A stretch of DNA of 64,000 nucleotides from Nitrosovibrio sp. Nv6. Its GTDB lineage: Bacteria; Pseudomonadota; Gammaproteobacteria; Burkholderiales; Nitrosomonadaceae. Below, piece by piece: positions 20,861-31,132 of the stretch (the first letter of the stretch is position 1; every line of letters begins with the position of its first letter). The stretch covers positions 1 through 64,000 of the forward strand of contig NZ_FODX01000001.1 of assembly GCF_900110495.1 (NCBI RefSeq), in the 5' to 3' direction. Under the pieces are notes generated by a model, which saw nothing but the letters and a program-made list of their open reading frames with translations, had not been told where the DNA came from and did not search any database. Made by a program: the position numbers and the translations under genes.

Positions 20861-21979
20861 TCAGGGTTTCTTGTAGCTGATGCGATAAATCACCCCAGCA
20901 TAATCGTCAGAAACGAGCAGTGCGCCGTCGGGCATGACCAGCACATCCACCGGTCTTCCCCAGTTGTTTTCCTTTTCCAGCCAGCCTTCAGCGAACACTT
21001 CCTGTTTTACCACCTTGTTGTTTTTTACCCGTACAAGGTTGAGGCGATAGCCGGTTTTATTGCGGCGATTCCACGAGCCATGTTCGGCAACAAAAATGCT
21101 GTTGCGGTATTCCGAGGGGAACATTTTGCCTCTATAGAAGCGCATCCCTAACGCTGCTACATGCGCTCCGAATTTGGCTACGGGCGGAACAAGTTTTCGG
21201 CAATCGCGCTTTGCGCCATATTTTGGATCTAGAATATCGTCGCCGTGGCAATAGGGATATCCGAAATGCATGCCTTTACGTGGTGCCCGGTTGAGTTCGT
21301 CAGGCGGTATGTTATCGCCCATCCAGTCACGGCCATTGTCGGTGAACCATAATTCCTTTGTTTCAGGATGCCAATCGAACCCCAACGAATTCCGCACCCC
21401 ATGTGCGAAGGCCTCATAATCGGTGCCGTCGGGCTTGATACGTGAAATCAGCGAAAATTCATCCGGATCCCTTTCACAGGCATTGCAGGGCGCGCCGACC
21501 GCCACATATAGCAGATCGTCAGGTCCAAAACGAATGTATCTGCCCCCATGGTGTTTCTCGCTGGGAAATCTGGTCGTCACCACATGAGGTTTGCCGGGTT
21601 GATCGAGTTTTTGTTCGATATCGTCAAAGCGCAAAATGCGACTGACTGCGGAAACGTATAGTGAACCATCGTGAAATGCTACTCCCACAGGGAGGTTGAG
21701 TCCGTTGGCGATGGTTTTGACTTGACGTGCTCCCCCAGTTTCGGTGATGGCGTATACCTTGCCCTCCGCCATTGAGCCTGCGAATACTGTTCCATTTTTT
21801 CCCATTGTCAGTCCGCGTGCGTTAGGTGCTTCCGCCCACACTTCAATGGAAAAGCCGGGGGGGAGCTTTATCTTGTCCAGCGGCAATTCACGCGACTGGT
21901 CTTGTGCGGCCGCGGGCAAGACAGAACAGAGCATGCACATGGTTATGAAACGGGTAAGAGCTTTCACGATTGGTGGCAT
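20861..21979 (-). CDS. Secreted PQQ-dependent sugar dehydrogenase-like protein (sorbosone dehydrogenase family)
   Basis: 372 residues with an N-terminal signal peptide ending in VLPAAAQ (about residue 25), so the mature protein is periplasmic or outside. The body is a six-bladed beta-propeller of the soluble glucose/sorbosone dehydrogenase family: LPPGFSIEVWAEAPNARGLTMG, GLNLPVGVAFHDGSLYVS, EKHHGGRYIRFGPDDLLYVAVG and HGVRNSLGFDWHPET are visible in order (each read as two parts). EHGSWNRRNKTGY and the end DGALLVSDDYAGVIYRI fit the family. Several cysteines (CNACERD, YCHGDD, RDCRK) may form disulfides. The substrate is unknown, and ammonia oxidisers are not sugar users, so a different role is possible. 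Confidence 0.85.
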   Translation of the reverse strand: MPPIVKALTRFITMCMLCSVLPAAAQDQSRELPLDKIKLPPGFSIEVWAEAPNARGLTMGKNGTVFAGSMAEGKVYAITETGGARQVKTIANGLNLPVGVAFHDGSLYVSAVSRILRFDDIEQKLDQPGKPHVVTTRFPSEKHHGGRYIRFGPDDLLYVAVGAPCNACERDPDEFSLISRIKPDGTDYEAFAHGVRNSLGFDWHPETKELWFTDNGRDWMGDNIPPDELNRAPRKGMHFGYPYCHGDDILDPKYGAKRDCRKLVPPVAKFGAHVAALGMRFYRGKMFPSEYRNSIFVAEHGSWNRRNKTGYRLNLVRVKNNKVVKQEVFAEGWLEKENNWGRPVDVLVMPDGALLVSDDYAGVIYRISYKKP

Positions 21980-22075
21980 AGATCAGACTCCGATTTATAT
22001 GGCCGTCCAGGGACCAGAATGGCAGGGAACCGAATGGAAAACAAGGAACGACTAATGCTTGTTGATGCTGAGCAC

Positions 22076-22103
22076 CTTGAAAATTCTCAATCTGCCCTCA
22101 GTT
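22076..22103 (+). promoter_or_regulatory. Candidate heat-shock (sigma-32) promoter of htpG
   Basis: CTTGAAA at 22076-22082 matches the sigma-32 -35 element exactly. After a 13-base spacer, CCTCAGTT at 22096-22103 matches the -10 consensus CCCCATnT at five of seven defined positions. It lies about 30 bases upstream of the htpG start, as expected for a chaperone gene. Confidence 0.6.
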
Positions 22104-22134
22104 ATATACTTGCATTTTTTTAAGAGAGGAAACC

Positions 22135-24054
22135 ATGGAAGCCACAGCTACAAAAGAACATTTAAGTTTTCAGACGGAAGTAAAGCAGTTGCTCAAGCTG
22201 ATGATTCATTCCTTGTATAGTAACAAGGAAATTTTTTTGCGCGAACTGATTTCCAACGCATCGGATGCCGCTGACAAGCTGCGCTTCGAAGGATTAACCG
22301 ACGGCGCTCTGTACGAGTCCGATTCAGAGCTGAAGATTCGCGTCAGCTTTGATGCCGCATCACGTACCATCACCATTGCCGATAATGGCATCGGCATGTC
22401 GCGGCAAGAAGTGATAGATCATATAGGCACTATCGCCAAATCCGGTACTCGAGAATTCTTCAGTTCGTTAACCGGCGATCAGGCCAAGGATGCGCACTTG
22501 ATTGGCCAGTTTGGTGTCGGTTTTTATTCCGCATTTATCGTTTCGGACAAGGTGACGCTTATCACGCGCCGCGCCGGCTTGACGCCCGAGCATGGCGTCC
22601 GCTGGGAATCGGGTGGTGAAGGCGATTATACGCTTGAGACAGTGGAGAAAACAGACCGCGGCACTGAAGTTACCCTGCACTTGCGCGAAGGCGAGGATGA
22701 CCTGCTCAATGGTTGGCGGTTGCGATCCATCATCCGCAAGTATTCAGACCACATCACGCTGCCCATCGTGATGAAAAAAGAGGAATGGTCACAGGAAAAA
22801 AACGAAAACGTAATGACGGACGAAGACGAGACCGTCAATCAGGCAAGCGCGCTTTGGGCCCGGCCCAAAAGCGAGATCACCTCAGAGCAATATGAAGAAT
22901 TCTACAAGCATGTAGCGCATGATTTCGAGCCTCCCCTGGCCTATCTTCATGCCAGGGTAGAGGGCAAGCAGGAATATACCCAGTTGCTGTACATTCCCTC
23001 ACGGGCTCCTTTTGATTTGTATGATCGCGAATCCCGCCACGGCATCAAGCTTTATGTCAGACGGGTGTTTATAATGGATGATGCGAAACAGTTGCTGCCG
23101 AATTATTTGCGCTTCGTGCGCGGAGTGATCGACTCCAACGATTTGCCGCTGAATGTTTCGCGCGAGATATTGCAGGAATCCAAGGACATTGAGGCCATAC
23201 GTGCCGGGGCGGTAAAAAAAGTGCTGGGCCTGCTTGAAGACCTGGCGCAAAGCGAGCAGGAAAGTGAAAAGGAAAAATTCAAGACCTTCTGGAAAGAATT
23301 CGGACAGGTTATCAAAGAGGGCGTAGCAGAAGATTACGCTAACCGCGAACGTATCGCGAAGCTGTTGCGCTTCGTCTCCACCCATATCGACTCTGACGAG
23401 CAAACAGTGTCGTTTAGCGACTATATTGCGCGTATGAAGGAAGGGCAGGAAAAAATTTATTATGTTACGGCCGAAAGTCTCAAGGCAGCTAGAAGCAGCC
23501 CGCACCTGGAGGTTTTTCGCAAGAAAGGCATTGAGGTCTTATTGCTGTCCGATCGAGTGGATGAGTGGCTGGTTGCCAATCTGACGGAGTTTGAGGGTAA
23601 GCAACTGCAATCCGTAGCCAAAGGCAGCCTGGACCTCGGTAAACTGGAAGACGAGGCGGAGAAGAAGGAACAGGAGAAAGAAGCGGATGAATACAAGGAG
23701 CTTACCGAGAAAATAAAGGGCACTCTTGGCGACCAGGTGAAGGATGTTCGTGTGACATTACGCCTGACCGAATCTCCTGCCTGTCTCGTGGCGGATAGCC
23801 ACGATATGGGGGGAAACCTGGAGCGATTGCTGAAGTCGGCCGGACAGAAAGTGAATCATGCGAAGCCCATCCTGGAAATCAACCCTTATCATGCAATGAT
23901 ACAACGTTTGAAATCGGAGGAAACCCACTTCGCCGACTGGAGCCATATTTTATTCGATCAGGCATTGCTGGCCGAAGGCGGTCAACTGGATGACCCAGCG
24001 GGTTTCGTGAAACGGATCAACGAACTGTTTCTAAACACGGCAAATGAGAAATAG
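22135..24054 (+). CDS. htpG: Chaperone protein HtpG (Hsp90)
   Basis: A cytosolic ATP-dependent homodimeric chaperone, 639 residues, full length. The GHKL ATPase domain shows [24 protein letters not shown] and [13 protein letters not shown]. The middle domain has the catalytic-loop region [13 protein letters not shown], and the charged C-terminal domain is present. GAGAGG at about 22122 precedes the ATG. No Hsp90 charged linker of eukaryotic length is present. Confidence 0.97.
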   Translation: MEATATKEHLSFQTEVKQLLKLMIHSLYSNKEIFLRELISNASDAADKLRFEGLTDGALYESDSELKIRVSFDAASRTITIADNGIGMSRQEVIDHIGTIAKSGTREFFSSLTGDQAKDAHLIGQFGVGFYSAFIVSDKVTLITRRAGLTPEHGVRWESGGEGDYTLETVEKTDRGTEVTLHLREGEDDLLNGWRLRSIIRKYSDHITLPIVMKKEEWSQEKNENVMTDEDETVNQASALWARPKSEITSEQYEEFYKHVAHDFEPPLAYLHARVEGKQEYTQLLYIPSRAPFDLYDRESRHGIKLYVRRVFIMDDAKQLLPNYLRFVRGVIDSNDLPLNVSREILQESKDIEAIRAGAVKKVLGLLEDLAQSEQESEKEKFKTFWKEFGQVIKEGVAEDYANRERIAKLLRFVSTHIDSDEQTVSFSDYIARMKEGQEKIYYVTAESLKAARSSPHLEVFRKKGIEVLLLSDRVDEWLVANLTEFEGKQLQSVAKGSLDLGKLEDEAEKKEQEKEADEYKELTEKIKGTLGDQVKDVRVTLRLTESPACLVADSHDMGGNLERLLKSAGQKVNHAKPILEINPYHAMIQRLKSEETHFADWSHILFDQALLAEGGQLDDPAGFVKRINELFLNTANEK

Positions 24055-24088
24055 CGCCGTTGAGAATGCGGAGCTTTCTCTGCCGAGG

Positions 24089-25021
24089 CTATTTTGCCGA
24101 ATGTATCGCATCCGCGCGGGGATACAGGTTCGCGAATAGTTCGCGATGGGCGGTATCGTTGATGGCGACGACGGCAGGGTGGGTGAGGCGGCGTTCCATG
24201 GAGATGGCGTAGAACTGCTCGGTGACCTCGTCGGTCTGACCGATAATGGCAACGCCATGTTCGCGCTGCACCTCGTCGGCTATCACCGATGGCGCGATGA
24301 AAATGCCGATGCCGGCCTGGCCGAAAGCCTGCATGAGCGCGCTATCGTCAAATTCCCCCACGATACGCGGCCGGAGTTGGTGCACATCGAACCAGCGCAT
24401 CAGCGGTATTCGCACAGCGGCCTCCTTGCCGGGAATGAGCAAAGGGGCCGCATCAAGAATACGGGGCCATTTTTGTGTGAACTGTGCTGCCAACTGTGGC
24501 TCGGCAAAGAACGTGATACCGCAGTCGCCCAGCTTATGACTGTAGCCTTTTACATTGGTCCCGGCTGGCATGGGCCGGTCAGCAAGAACCAGATCCAGAC
24601 GCTGGATCGCCAGTTCCACCAGTAGACGCACCAGTTTGTCTTCCCGGCAGACGATGCGCACCGGCTGGGCGAGCGCCATTGCCGGGGTTAACAATTTATA
24701 GGCAATGGTCTTGGGAACGGCATCATCGACCCCAACGCGCAACGGAATGGCATAGCTTTCCGGGCGGCTACGCAAAGCCTCTTCCAGCTCGTTTCCGATC
24801 TGAAAGATTTCGTCGGCGTGGGAAAGCGCCAGTCTGCCTGTTTCAGTTAATTCAAGGCGCCTGCCGACGCGCAAAAAAAGCGCTACCCCAAGCGTCTCTT
24901 CCAATAACCCGATCTGGCCGCTCAGGGTTTGCGGGGTAAGATTCAGCCGCTCACTCGCCCGGACAATGCTGCCTGCCTTTGCGACGGCCCAGAAATAATG
25001 CAGCTGCTTGTAGTTGAGCAT
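24089..25021 (-). CDS. nhaR: LysR-family transcriptional regulator, NhaR-like
   Basis: 310 residues. The winged HTH at 1-60 reads MLNYKQLHYFWAVAKAGS, then SERLNLTPQTLSGQIGLLEE, which closely follows NhaR (YNHLYYFW... LTPQTITGQIRALEE). The effector domain includes LLIPGKEAAVR and GEFDDSALMQAFGQAGIGIF, both also found in NhaR. NhaR activates Na+/H+ antiporter genes in sodium or alkaline stress. No nhaA neighbour is in the window, so the target genes here are unknown. The gene is convergent with htpG, with a gap of about 34 bases. Confidence 0.82.
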   Translation of the reverse strand: MLNYKQLHYFWAVAKAGSIVRASERLNLTPQTLSGQIGLLEETLGVALFLRVGRRLELTETGRLALSHADEIFQIGNELEEALRSRPESYAIPLRVGVDDAVPKTIAYKLLTPAMALAQPVRIVCREDKLVRLLVELAIQRLDLVLADRPMPAGTNVKGYSHKLGDCGITFFAEPQLAAQFTQKWPRILDAAPLLIPGKEAAVRIPLMRWFDVHQLRPRIVGEFDDSALMQAFGQAGIGIFIAPSVIADEVQREHGVAIIGQTDEVTEQFYAISMERRLTHPAVVAINDTAHRELFANLYPRADAIHSAK

Positions 25022-25293
25022 CAGGATTGGATTTAGTGCTTTGGCAATACATACTTCGTAAATATCGATTATACCATCAGGGAGATACTACTTTTCTTGA
25101 TGCAAATTCTCATTTAGACTAAAACTCTATCTCCTCTATTAATAGAAGCTGGACACTATTTTTTTGCAGTTGGAAACTTTGTGATGATGTCGGAATGCTT
25201 GCTGCCGGGGTTCGGTTCATCGTGTTCGAGGAGCTTCCGGCTCATTCACGGCGATTGAAGCAAGCATTGCTTTAGAACAACCGAAGGTAGTAC

Positions 25294-26829
25294 ATGCGTA
25301 TATCACGTTTTTATTGTATTTTGCCAAGTCTCATCCTTGTTTTACCATTTACGCCCGCCTCAGCTCAGGGGTCTGCAACCATACCCGAGATTGCCGTACC
25401 TTCGCGTCCATCCGCACCCGCACGTGCCCCGGCAGGACCTGTATTTGCACCTGCGCCTGCCCCTACGCCGGTACTCCCGCCCGTGCCTGGTACCACTGTA
25501 CCCGCGACCGTACCTTATCCGCCAGCGCCGTCCCTGCCGTCCGGATCCGTACCAGGTATGCCGTCCACTGGCGTACCCTCCACCGAACCTTCCGCCAGGA
25601 CACCTTCCGTTGTCGTCCCTTCCGTACCGGCTTCTGCCGTACCTGGGGACTCGCTCTCCATCGAGGCCCTGCAAAGGCTGGGGCTGCAAGCCAACGGCCT
25701 GGTTCGCGCGGCTGCATTTCAAGTCGACATGGCTGGCGCAGGTGTCGTCGGCGCCGCTGCCTACCCTAATCCGCAAGTAAGCGTGATAGGCGGGCCTCAG
25801 GATCCGCGCATCCCGGCGGCGAATCCGGCAACGAACACGCGGACCGTAACCGTCAGTCAGCCCATTGAAAATCCATTTGTGCGCAGGGCGCGCATCGGTT
25901 CGGCCGAGGCGGGCGTGGAGGCCAGCCGTGCGAGTTTCGACCAGGTCCGCGCAGACCTGGCGGCGCAGTTGAGGGTGCGCGCATATGAACTGCTGCTGCG
26001 TCAGGAAATAGCGCGGATGGAGGCAAGTATCCGAGATCTGATGGAGGAGGTGCGGCGGCGAATCAAAGTGGGCGTGGACGTCGGTGAAACGGCGCGCTTC
26101 GAGCTGATCAGAGCCGATGCCGAAGTGTTGAATGCCGCCAGCCGTCAAGAAGCAGCGGTATTGAACGCGCAGCGAGCGCGGATTGCGCTCCTGCAGTTGA
26201 CCGCAGGCGCATTGAGGCCTGATTTTACAATAGATGCATCCTTGTTCGATCCGGTCAATCTACCTCCGCTGCATGAACTGCGCGAGGAGGTGCCGGCGGT
26301 CAATCCCGATGTGCTGCGTTTGCTGGCCGAATCGGAACGGAGCCGCCGGCGAATCGATCAGGAACGTGCCATGATACTGCCGTCGGTGGACATCTTATAC
26401 AGCAATTATCAGGATGCTCAATACACCGACAACAGGGGCGGATTTAGAGTGACAATTCCCCTGTTATACCGTCGGCGCGGCGAGATCGATGCAGCCGTCG
26501 CGGACTCCGCGCGGGTGCGGGAAACGCTGGAATACCGCCGTTTCGAAATCGGGCAGCTATTCGAATCCGCGTGGCAGGCCCTGCAGATTGCGCAGCGCAG
26601 GGTGGAGATGTTCGAGGGAGGAATAATCAAGGAAGCGGAGGCGGCATTACGCGTTGCCCAAGCGGCTTACCGTTTGGGTGAGCGACCCCTGATCGAAGTG
26701 CTCGACACCCAGCGCGTGTTGCGAGGAATACTGGCGGACTCGCTGCAGGCACGCTTTGATTTACAAGCCGCCGCCGCTGAAATTGACCGGTTGCGTGCTT
26801 ATTATCCCAGGGAGCAAGTCCTCGAATGA
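25294..26829 (+). CDS. TolC-family outer membrane efflux protein (CzcC/CusC-like) with a proline-rich N-terminal segment
   Basis: 511 residues. A signal peptide ends near PASAQG (about 25). Residues about 30-115 form a low-complexity Pro/Ala/Val/Ser segment with repeated VP and AP units, which is unusual for the family. From about 120 (LSIEALQRLGLQANGLV) the TolC fold begins, with the helical repeat containing ARAELIRADAEV-like sequence (RFELIRADAEVLNAASRQEA) and the C-terminal helix LGERPLIEVLDTQRVLR. It is the outer membrane channel of the tripartite pump encoded by the next two genes, and its stop overlaps the next start by 4 bases. Confidence 0.88.
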   Translation: MRISRFYCILPSLILVLPFTPASAQGSATIPEIAVPSRPSAPARAPAGPVFAPAPAPTPVLPPVPGTTVPATVPYPPAPSLPSGSVPGMPSTGVPSTEPSARTPSVVVPSVPASAVPGDSLSIEALQRLGLQANGLVRAAAFQVDMAGAGVVGAAAYPNPQVSVIGGPQDPRIPAANPATNTRTVTVSQPIENPFVRRARIGSAEAGVEASRASFDQVRADLAAQLRVRAYELLLRQEIARMEASIRDLMEEVRRRIKVGVDVGETARFELIRADAEVLNAASRQEAAVLNAQRARIALLQLTAGALRPDFTIDASLFDPVNLPPLHELREEVPAVNPDVLRLLAESERSRRRIDQERAMILPSVDILYSNYQDAQYTDNRGGFRVTIPLLYRRRGEIDAAVADSARVRETLEYRRFEIGQLFESAWQALQIAQRRVEMFEGGIIKEAEAALRVAQAAYRLGERPLIEVLDTQRVLRGILADSLQARFDLQAAAAEIDRLRAYYPREQVLE

Positions 26830-27995
26830 AAACTACAACGCAGGTCACCGGCGCCATCCTGACTGCCATGCTGCTTGCTGCGGGATGTGGCGGCGGTGAG
26901 GAGGCCGCATCCCCCGACAAAGAAGCCGCGCAGCAGGAGCAGAAGAAGGAGGACATCAACGCTATCACGATCAGGCCGGAAATGGAGCCACGCATCACGA
27001 TCGGCAAGCCGGCAATGGTCGCTCTCGCCGATAAGATGCAGGTCCCAAGCCAGGTCGAGGTGGACGAGGATAGGCTCGTCCGTATCGGATCCTACGTGAC
27101 AGGCCGTATTATCGACCTGTACGTCATGCTGGGTCAAAGTGTTAATGCCGGCGATTCTCTTGCGCGTATTTCCAGCCCGGAATTGACCGAGGCACAGCTC
27201 GCCTATCTGCGCGCGTTTTCGCGAACTGCACTGACTCAAAAAGCAGCCGAACGTGCACACCTTTTGCTGGCCGCAGACGTGATCGCCATCGCCGAAGTGG
27301 AACGGCGCGAGTCGGAACTGGAGGTCGCACGTGCGGAATTGGGCGCAGCCACGGATCGATTGCGGCTGCTGGGTGTGGACAACGGAGCGCTGAAAGAACT
27401 GGCGAGGGAAGGAAGTATTCTACCATCCGTTACCATCGATACGCCGAAGAGCGGCATCGTTATTGCGCGGAATGTGATCACTGGCCAAGTAGTGCAACCG
27501 GCCGATCTGCTATTTGCGGTAGCCGATCTATCCTCTGTCTGGGTGGTCGGCGACGTGCCGGAGCAGATAGCTCGTAATGTTCAGGTCGGCCAACATGTCG
27601 AGATCAAGGTGCCTGCACTGGGGGATGTCAGCTTCGACGGCCTGATCATATTCGTGGCCGATACGGTAAACCCCATGACCCGCACGGTAATGGTGCGCAC
27701 AATCGTCGAGAACCCGCGGCGCAGGCTGAAGCCCGACATGCTGGCTAGCATGCACATCGTAGACAACCCGCACGAAAGCCTGGTGGTGCCGGAAACAGCG
27801 GTGGTGCGAGAGGCCAATAAAGATTATGTGTTTCTCGCCAAGGGCGACAATCGGTTCCTCCGCATTCCCGTCGAACTGGGCCCCGGAGTGGCTGACATGC
27901 GACCGGTGCTAAGCGGCCTCACAGCGGAGCAGAACATTGTGGTGGACGGCGCCTTTCATCTAGACAACGAGCGCAAGCTCGCCGAATTGGAATAA
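26826..27995 (+). CDS. RND efflux periplasmic adaptor (CzcB/CusB-like lipoprotein)
   Basis: 389 residues. The N-terminus MKTTTQVTGAILTAMLLAAG ends in a lipobox LAAGC, so Cys21 is probably lipidated and the protein sits on the periplasmic face of the inner membrane. A charged EEAASPDKEAAQQEQKKED linker follows. The membrane-fusion fold shows the lipoyl half-motif GRIIDLYVMLGQSVNAGDSL, a coiled-coil hairpin (about 120-180), and VITGQVVQPADLLFAVADLS. No His- or Met-rich metal-binding N-terminus is seen. It is translationally coupled to the channel gene (ATGA overlap). Confidence 0.92.
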   Translation: MKTTTQVTGAILTAMLLAAGCGGGEEAASPDKEAAQQEQKKEDINAITIRPEMEPRITIGKPAMVALADKMQVPSQVEVDEDRLVRIGSYVTGRIIDLYVMLGQSVNAGDSLARISSPELTEAQLAYLRAFSRTALTQKAAERAHLLLAADVIAIAEVERRESELEVARAELGAATDRLRLLGVDNGALKELAREGSILPSVTIDTPKSGIVIARNVITGQVVQPADLLFAVADLSSVWVVGDVPEQIARNVQVGQHVEIKVPALGDVSFDGLIIFVADTVNPMTRTVMVRTIVENPRRRLKPDMLASMHIVDNPHESLVVPETAVVREANKDYVFLAKGDNRFLRIPVELGPGVADMRPVLSGLTAEQNIVVDGAFHLDNERKLAELE

Positions 27996-27999
27996 GCCT

Positions 28000-30900
28000 A
28001 TGCTTGCCTCGATAGTGCGCGCTATGCTTAAGCAGCGACTGCTAGTCGTAGTGGTCGCGCTAGCCTTGTGCGGCGCAGGCCTTTATTCTACGAAGAGCCT
28101 GTCGGTCGATGCCTTTCCCGATGTGACCAATATTCAGGTAATGGTCGCTACTGTTTCGGTCGGTCGCAGTCCCGAGGAGATCGAGCGGCTCGTCACCGTC
28201 CCGGTGGAACTCGCAATGATCGGTCTGCCGGGGCTGGTTGAAATGCGTTCTATAAACAAGAGCGGACTGTCGCTCATCACCCTGGTGTTTACGGATCAGA
28301 CGGACGTTTATTTTGCGCGCCAACTGGTGATGGAACGACTGATCGAGGTATCGCCCACGCTGCTGCCGGGCATCAATCCCGTATTAGGGCCCGTGACGAC
28401 AGGTCTTGGCGAGGTATATCAATATACGCTCGAGCATCCGGACGACGGCGAGCGCGAACTGACTGTCGAAGAGTTGACGGAGCGGCGGACGATTCAGGAT
28501 TGGGTGGTGCGGCCGCTGCTGCGTGCAACGCCCGGTGTGGCGGAAATCAATTCCATCGGGGGCTACGTCAAGCAATACCACGTGCGGGTCGATCCGAATC
28601 GGCTGCGCCACTATGATCTGACACTGACGCAAGTCGACCAGGCCATCGCGAGCAACAATGCGAACGCCAGCGGCAACGTACTGCCGCTGCATGCGGAACA
28701 ATACCTGATCCGCGGTGTCGGCCTGATTCGAACGTTGGACGACATCCGCAACATTGTACTTAAGGAACGGGATGGCGTGCCGGTATACGTGCGTGACGTG
28801 GCCGAGGTGAAATTCGGGGAGGAGGTGCGCCAGGGTGCCAGTATCAAAGGCGGCTACACGGAGTCGGTGGCAGGCATCGTAATGATGCTGGCGGGCGGGA
28901 ATGCGAAGGAAATTGTCGGACGCCTAAAGGCAAAAGTTGCCGATATCAATGAGGGCGGCCTGTTGCCGGGCGGACTTCAGATTGTGCCATTCTATGACCG
29001 GACCGATCTCGTCAATGACGCACTGTGGACAGTCGGCAAGGTGCTGATCGAAGGCATTTGTCTGGTAATTGTAATATTGTTCATCTTCCTGGGGGATGTG
29101 CGCTCCAGTCTGATCGTGGTTGCCACTCTCATCATTACGCCCTTGATCACCTTTATGGTGATGAACGACCAGGAGATAACCGCCAATCTGATGTCTCTGG
29201 GAGGTCTGGCTATCGCCATTGGACTGATGGTGGATTCTACCGTGGTCGTGGTGGAAAACGTCTACCACCGCCTGGGTCACGCCGGCGACACGCGGGAGTC
29301 GAAGCTGCTGACTATTGTAGACGCTGTGGTCGAAGTCGGTACGCCCGTTATCTTTGGCATCTGCATCATTATTCTCGTATTCCTGCCGCTGATGGCGCTG
29401 CAAGGCATGGAGGGCAAGACTTTCAGCCCGCTCGCATTCACGATCGCCATTGCGCTGGCGGTGTCGCTTATCGTTTCGCTGACGCTTTCACCGGTGCTCT
29501 GCGCCTACATCCTCAAAGGCGGGGCCGATAAGGATACCAAAGTCATTGCGTTCCTCAAGGCGCGTTATCATGGCCTGCTGAATTCGGCGTTAGCCCATGA
29601 GAAAACCACTATCATCATATCCGTGAGTTTGCTCGCGATGTCTTTTTCGCTTTTTCCGCTCCTGGGCAAATCCTTCATCCCAATCATGCAGGAAGGCGCA
29701 GTGACGCCTGTGATTATTCGTGTCCCCTCGATTTCGCTGGATAAGGCAATCGAGATAGAAATGGAGGCGATGAAACTGATTGCCGCAATCCCCGGAGTGA
29801 AGAGCGTGGTATCGAAACTCGGCCGTGGCGAATCTCCCGCTGATCCTGCGTCACGGAACGAATCCGATCCCATTGCGCAACTGGACGTGGAGGGTTCCGG
29901 CCGCACTCAGCATGAGATCGAGGAGGATATCCGAGAGGCTTTGAAGGTGCTACCCGGTGTGAGTGTCGCGCTATCGCAGCCGATCGCGCAGCGCGTGGAC
30001 GAAATGGTGACTGGAATACGCTCCCAACTGGCGATCAAAATATTCGGCGACGATCTGGAAGAGTTGCGCAAATTGTCGGAGCAGGTAGCGCGCATCATCA
30101 AGTCGACGCGCGGCGCTCGTGACATACGGATCGAGCGCTTGTCGGGTCAGCAGGAATTAACGATCGACATCGACCGTCGTGCCATTGCCCGTCACGGGCT
30201 CAACGTAGCCGACGTGAACGAGTTGATCGAAACGGCCATCGGCGGCAAGGCGGTCACCAAAATTTTTGAGGGTGAGCGGCGCTTTGTGCTTCTCCTGCGC
30301 TTCCCTGAACATTTTCGCGATGACGTCGAGGCGATTCGCGATCTCTTGCTTCGCGCTCCCGCAAGCGGAGGTCGCGGGTCGGTGATGCAAGAGGGTGCGC
30401 TGGTGCCGCTGAGCACCGTGGCAGATATCCGCGTGGTCGACGGCCCGGCGATAGTCTCGCGCGAATATGCAAAACGGCGAGTGGTTATCGGTGTTAACGT
30501 ACATGACCGCGACATTGCCGGGTTCGTTGCCGAACTACAGGACCGTACCGCCAAGGAAGTCAAACTGCCGGAAGGCTACTATTTTGTTTGGGGTGGGCAG
30601 TTCGAGAATATGGAACGTGCCATGGCGACGCTCTCTGTAATAGTCCCGCTCACTATCGCGGCTATTTTCTTCTTGCTATTTGTGCTGTTCAACTCGGTCA
30701 AGCTTGCCGCGCTTATTATTCTGGTACTACCATTTGCTTCCATTGGCGGGGTCGTCGGGCTTTTTGTCACTGGTGAGTATCTTTCTGTGCCAGCGTCGGT
30801 GGGCTTTATCGCGCTCTGGGGCATTGCCGTGTTGAATGGTGTAGTATTGATCTCGTATATCCGAAAACTGCGTAATGAAGGGGCCAGCGTAGCGGAGTCG

Positions 30901-31122
30901 GTGATCAAGGGGTGCGAACAGCGCTTCCGCCCGGTGCTCATGACTGCTACTGTTGCTATGCTGGGTCTGGTGCCATTTCTCTTTGCCACAGGTCCAGGCT
31001 CGGAAGTGCAACGTCCGCTTGCCGTGGTGGTGATCGGTGGACTGATCACTTCGACGTTACTGACGCTGGTGGTACTGCCAACCCTGTACCGCTGGTTCGA
31101 CGAGAAGCCGATGGAAGTCTGA
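28000..31122 (+). CDS. Heavy-metal efflux RND transporter, CzcA/CusA family
   Basis: The inner-membrane proton-driven pump, 1040 residues, full length. The family start SLSVDAFPDVTNIQV and the RSPEEIERLVTVPVE segment identify heavy-metal RND transporters. The proton-relay helix IV reads AIAIGLMVDSTVVVVEN (404-420) with Asp412 and Glu419. It lacks the DFG aspartate of CzcA (DFGxxxDGxxxxVEN) and is closer to the CusA layout (AIGAMVD). Metal specificity therefore cannot be assigned from sequence. The gene follows the adaptor by 4 bases, and a PII-like gene comes 10 bases later. Confidence 0.94.
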   Translation: MLASIVRAMLKQRLLVVVVALALCGAGLYSTKSLSVDAFPDVTNIQVMVATVSVGRSPEEIERLVTVPVELAMIGLPGLVEMRSINKSGLSLITLVFTDQTDVYFARQLVMERLIEVSPTLLPGINPVLGPVTTGLGEVYQYTLEHPDDGERELTVEELTERRTIQDWVVRPLLRATPGVAEINSIGGYVKQYHVRVDPNRLRHYDLTLTQVDQAIASNNANASGNVLPLHAEQYLIRGVGLIRTLDDIRNIVLKERDGVPVYVRDVAEVKFGEEVRQGASIKGGYTESVAGIVMMLAGGNAKEIVGRLKAKVADINEGGLLPGGLQIVPFYDRTDLVNDALWTVGKVLIEGICLVIVILFIFLGDVRSSLIVVATLIITPLITFMVMNDQEITANLMSLGGLAIAIGLMVDSTVVVVENVYHRLGHAGDTRESKLLTIVDAVVEVGTPVIFGICIIILVFLPLMALQGMEGKTFSPLAFTIAIALAVSLIVSLTLSPVLCAYILKGGADKDTKVIAFLKARYHGLLNSALAHEKTTIIISVSLLAMSFSLFPLLGKSFIPIMQEGAVTPVIIRVPSISLDKAIEIEMEAMKLIAAIPGVKSVVSKLGRGESPADPASRNESDPIAQLDVEGSGRTQHEIEEDIREALKVLPGVSVALSQPIAQRVDEMVTGIRSQLAIKIFGDDLEELRKLSEQVARIIKSTRGARDIRIERLSGQQELTIDIDRRAIARHGLNVADVNELIETAIGGKAVTKIFEGERRFVLLLRFPEHFRDDVEAIRDLLLRAPASGGRGSVMQEGALVPLSTVADIRVVDGPAIVSREYAKRRVVIGVNVHDRDIAGFVAELQDRTAKEVKLPEGYYFVWGGQFENMERAMATLSVIVPLTIAAIFFLLFVLFNSVKLAALIILVLPFASIGGVVGLFVTGEYLSVPASVGFIALWGIAVLNGVVLISYIRKLRNEGASVAESVIKGCEQRFRPVLMTATVAMLGLVPFLFATGPGSEVQRPLAVVVIGGLITSTLLTLVVLPTLYRWFDEKPMEV

Positions 31123-31132
31123 GGGGAACATT

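Noticed and set aside
25360..26148. A 262-codon minus-strand frame and two plus-strand frames in the TolC-type gene
   Set aside because: They come from the repetitive, GC-rich DNA encoding the Pro/Ala segment and have Gly/Arg- or Pro/Arg-rich shadow composition.
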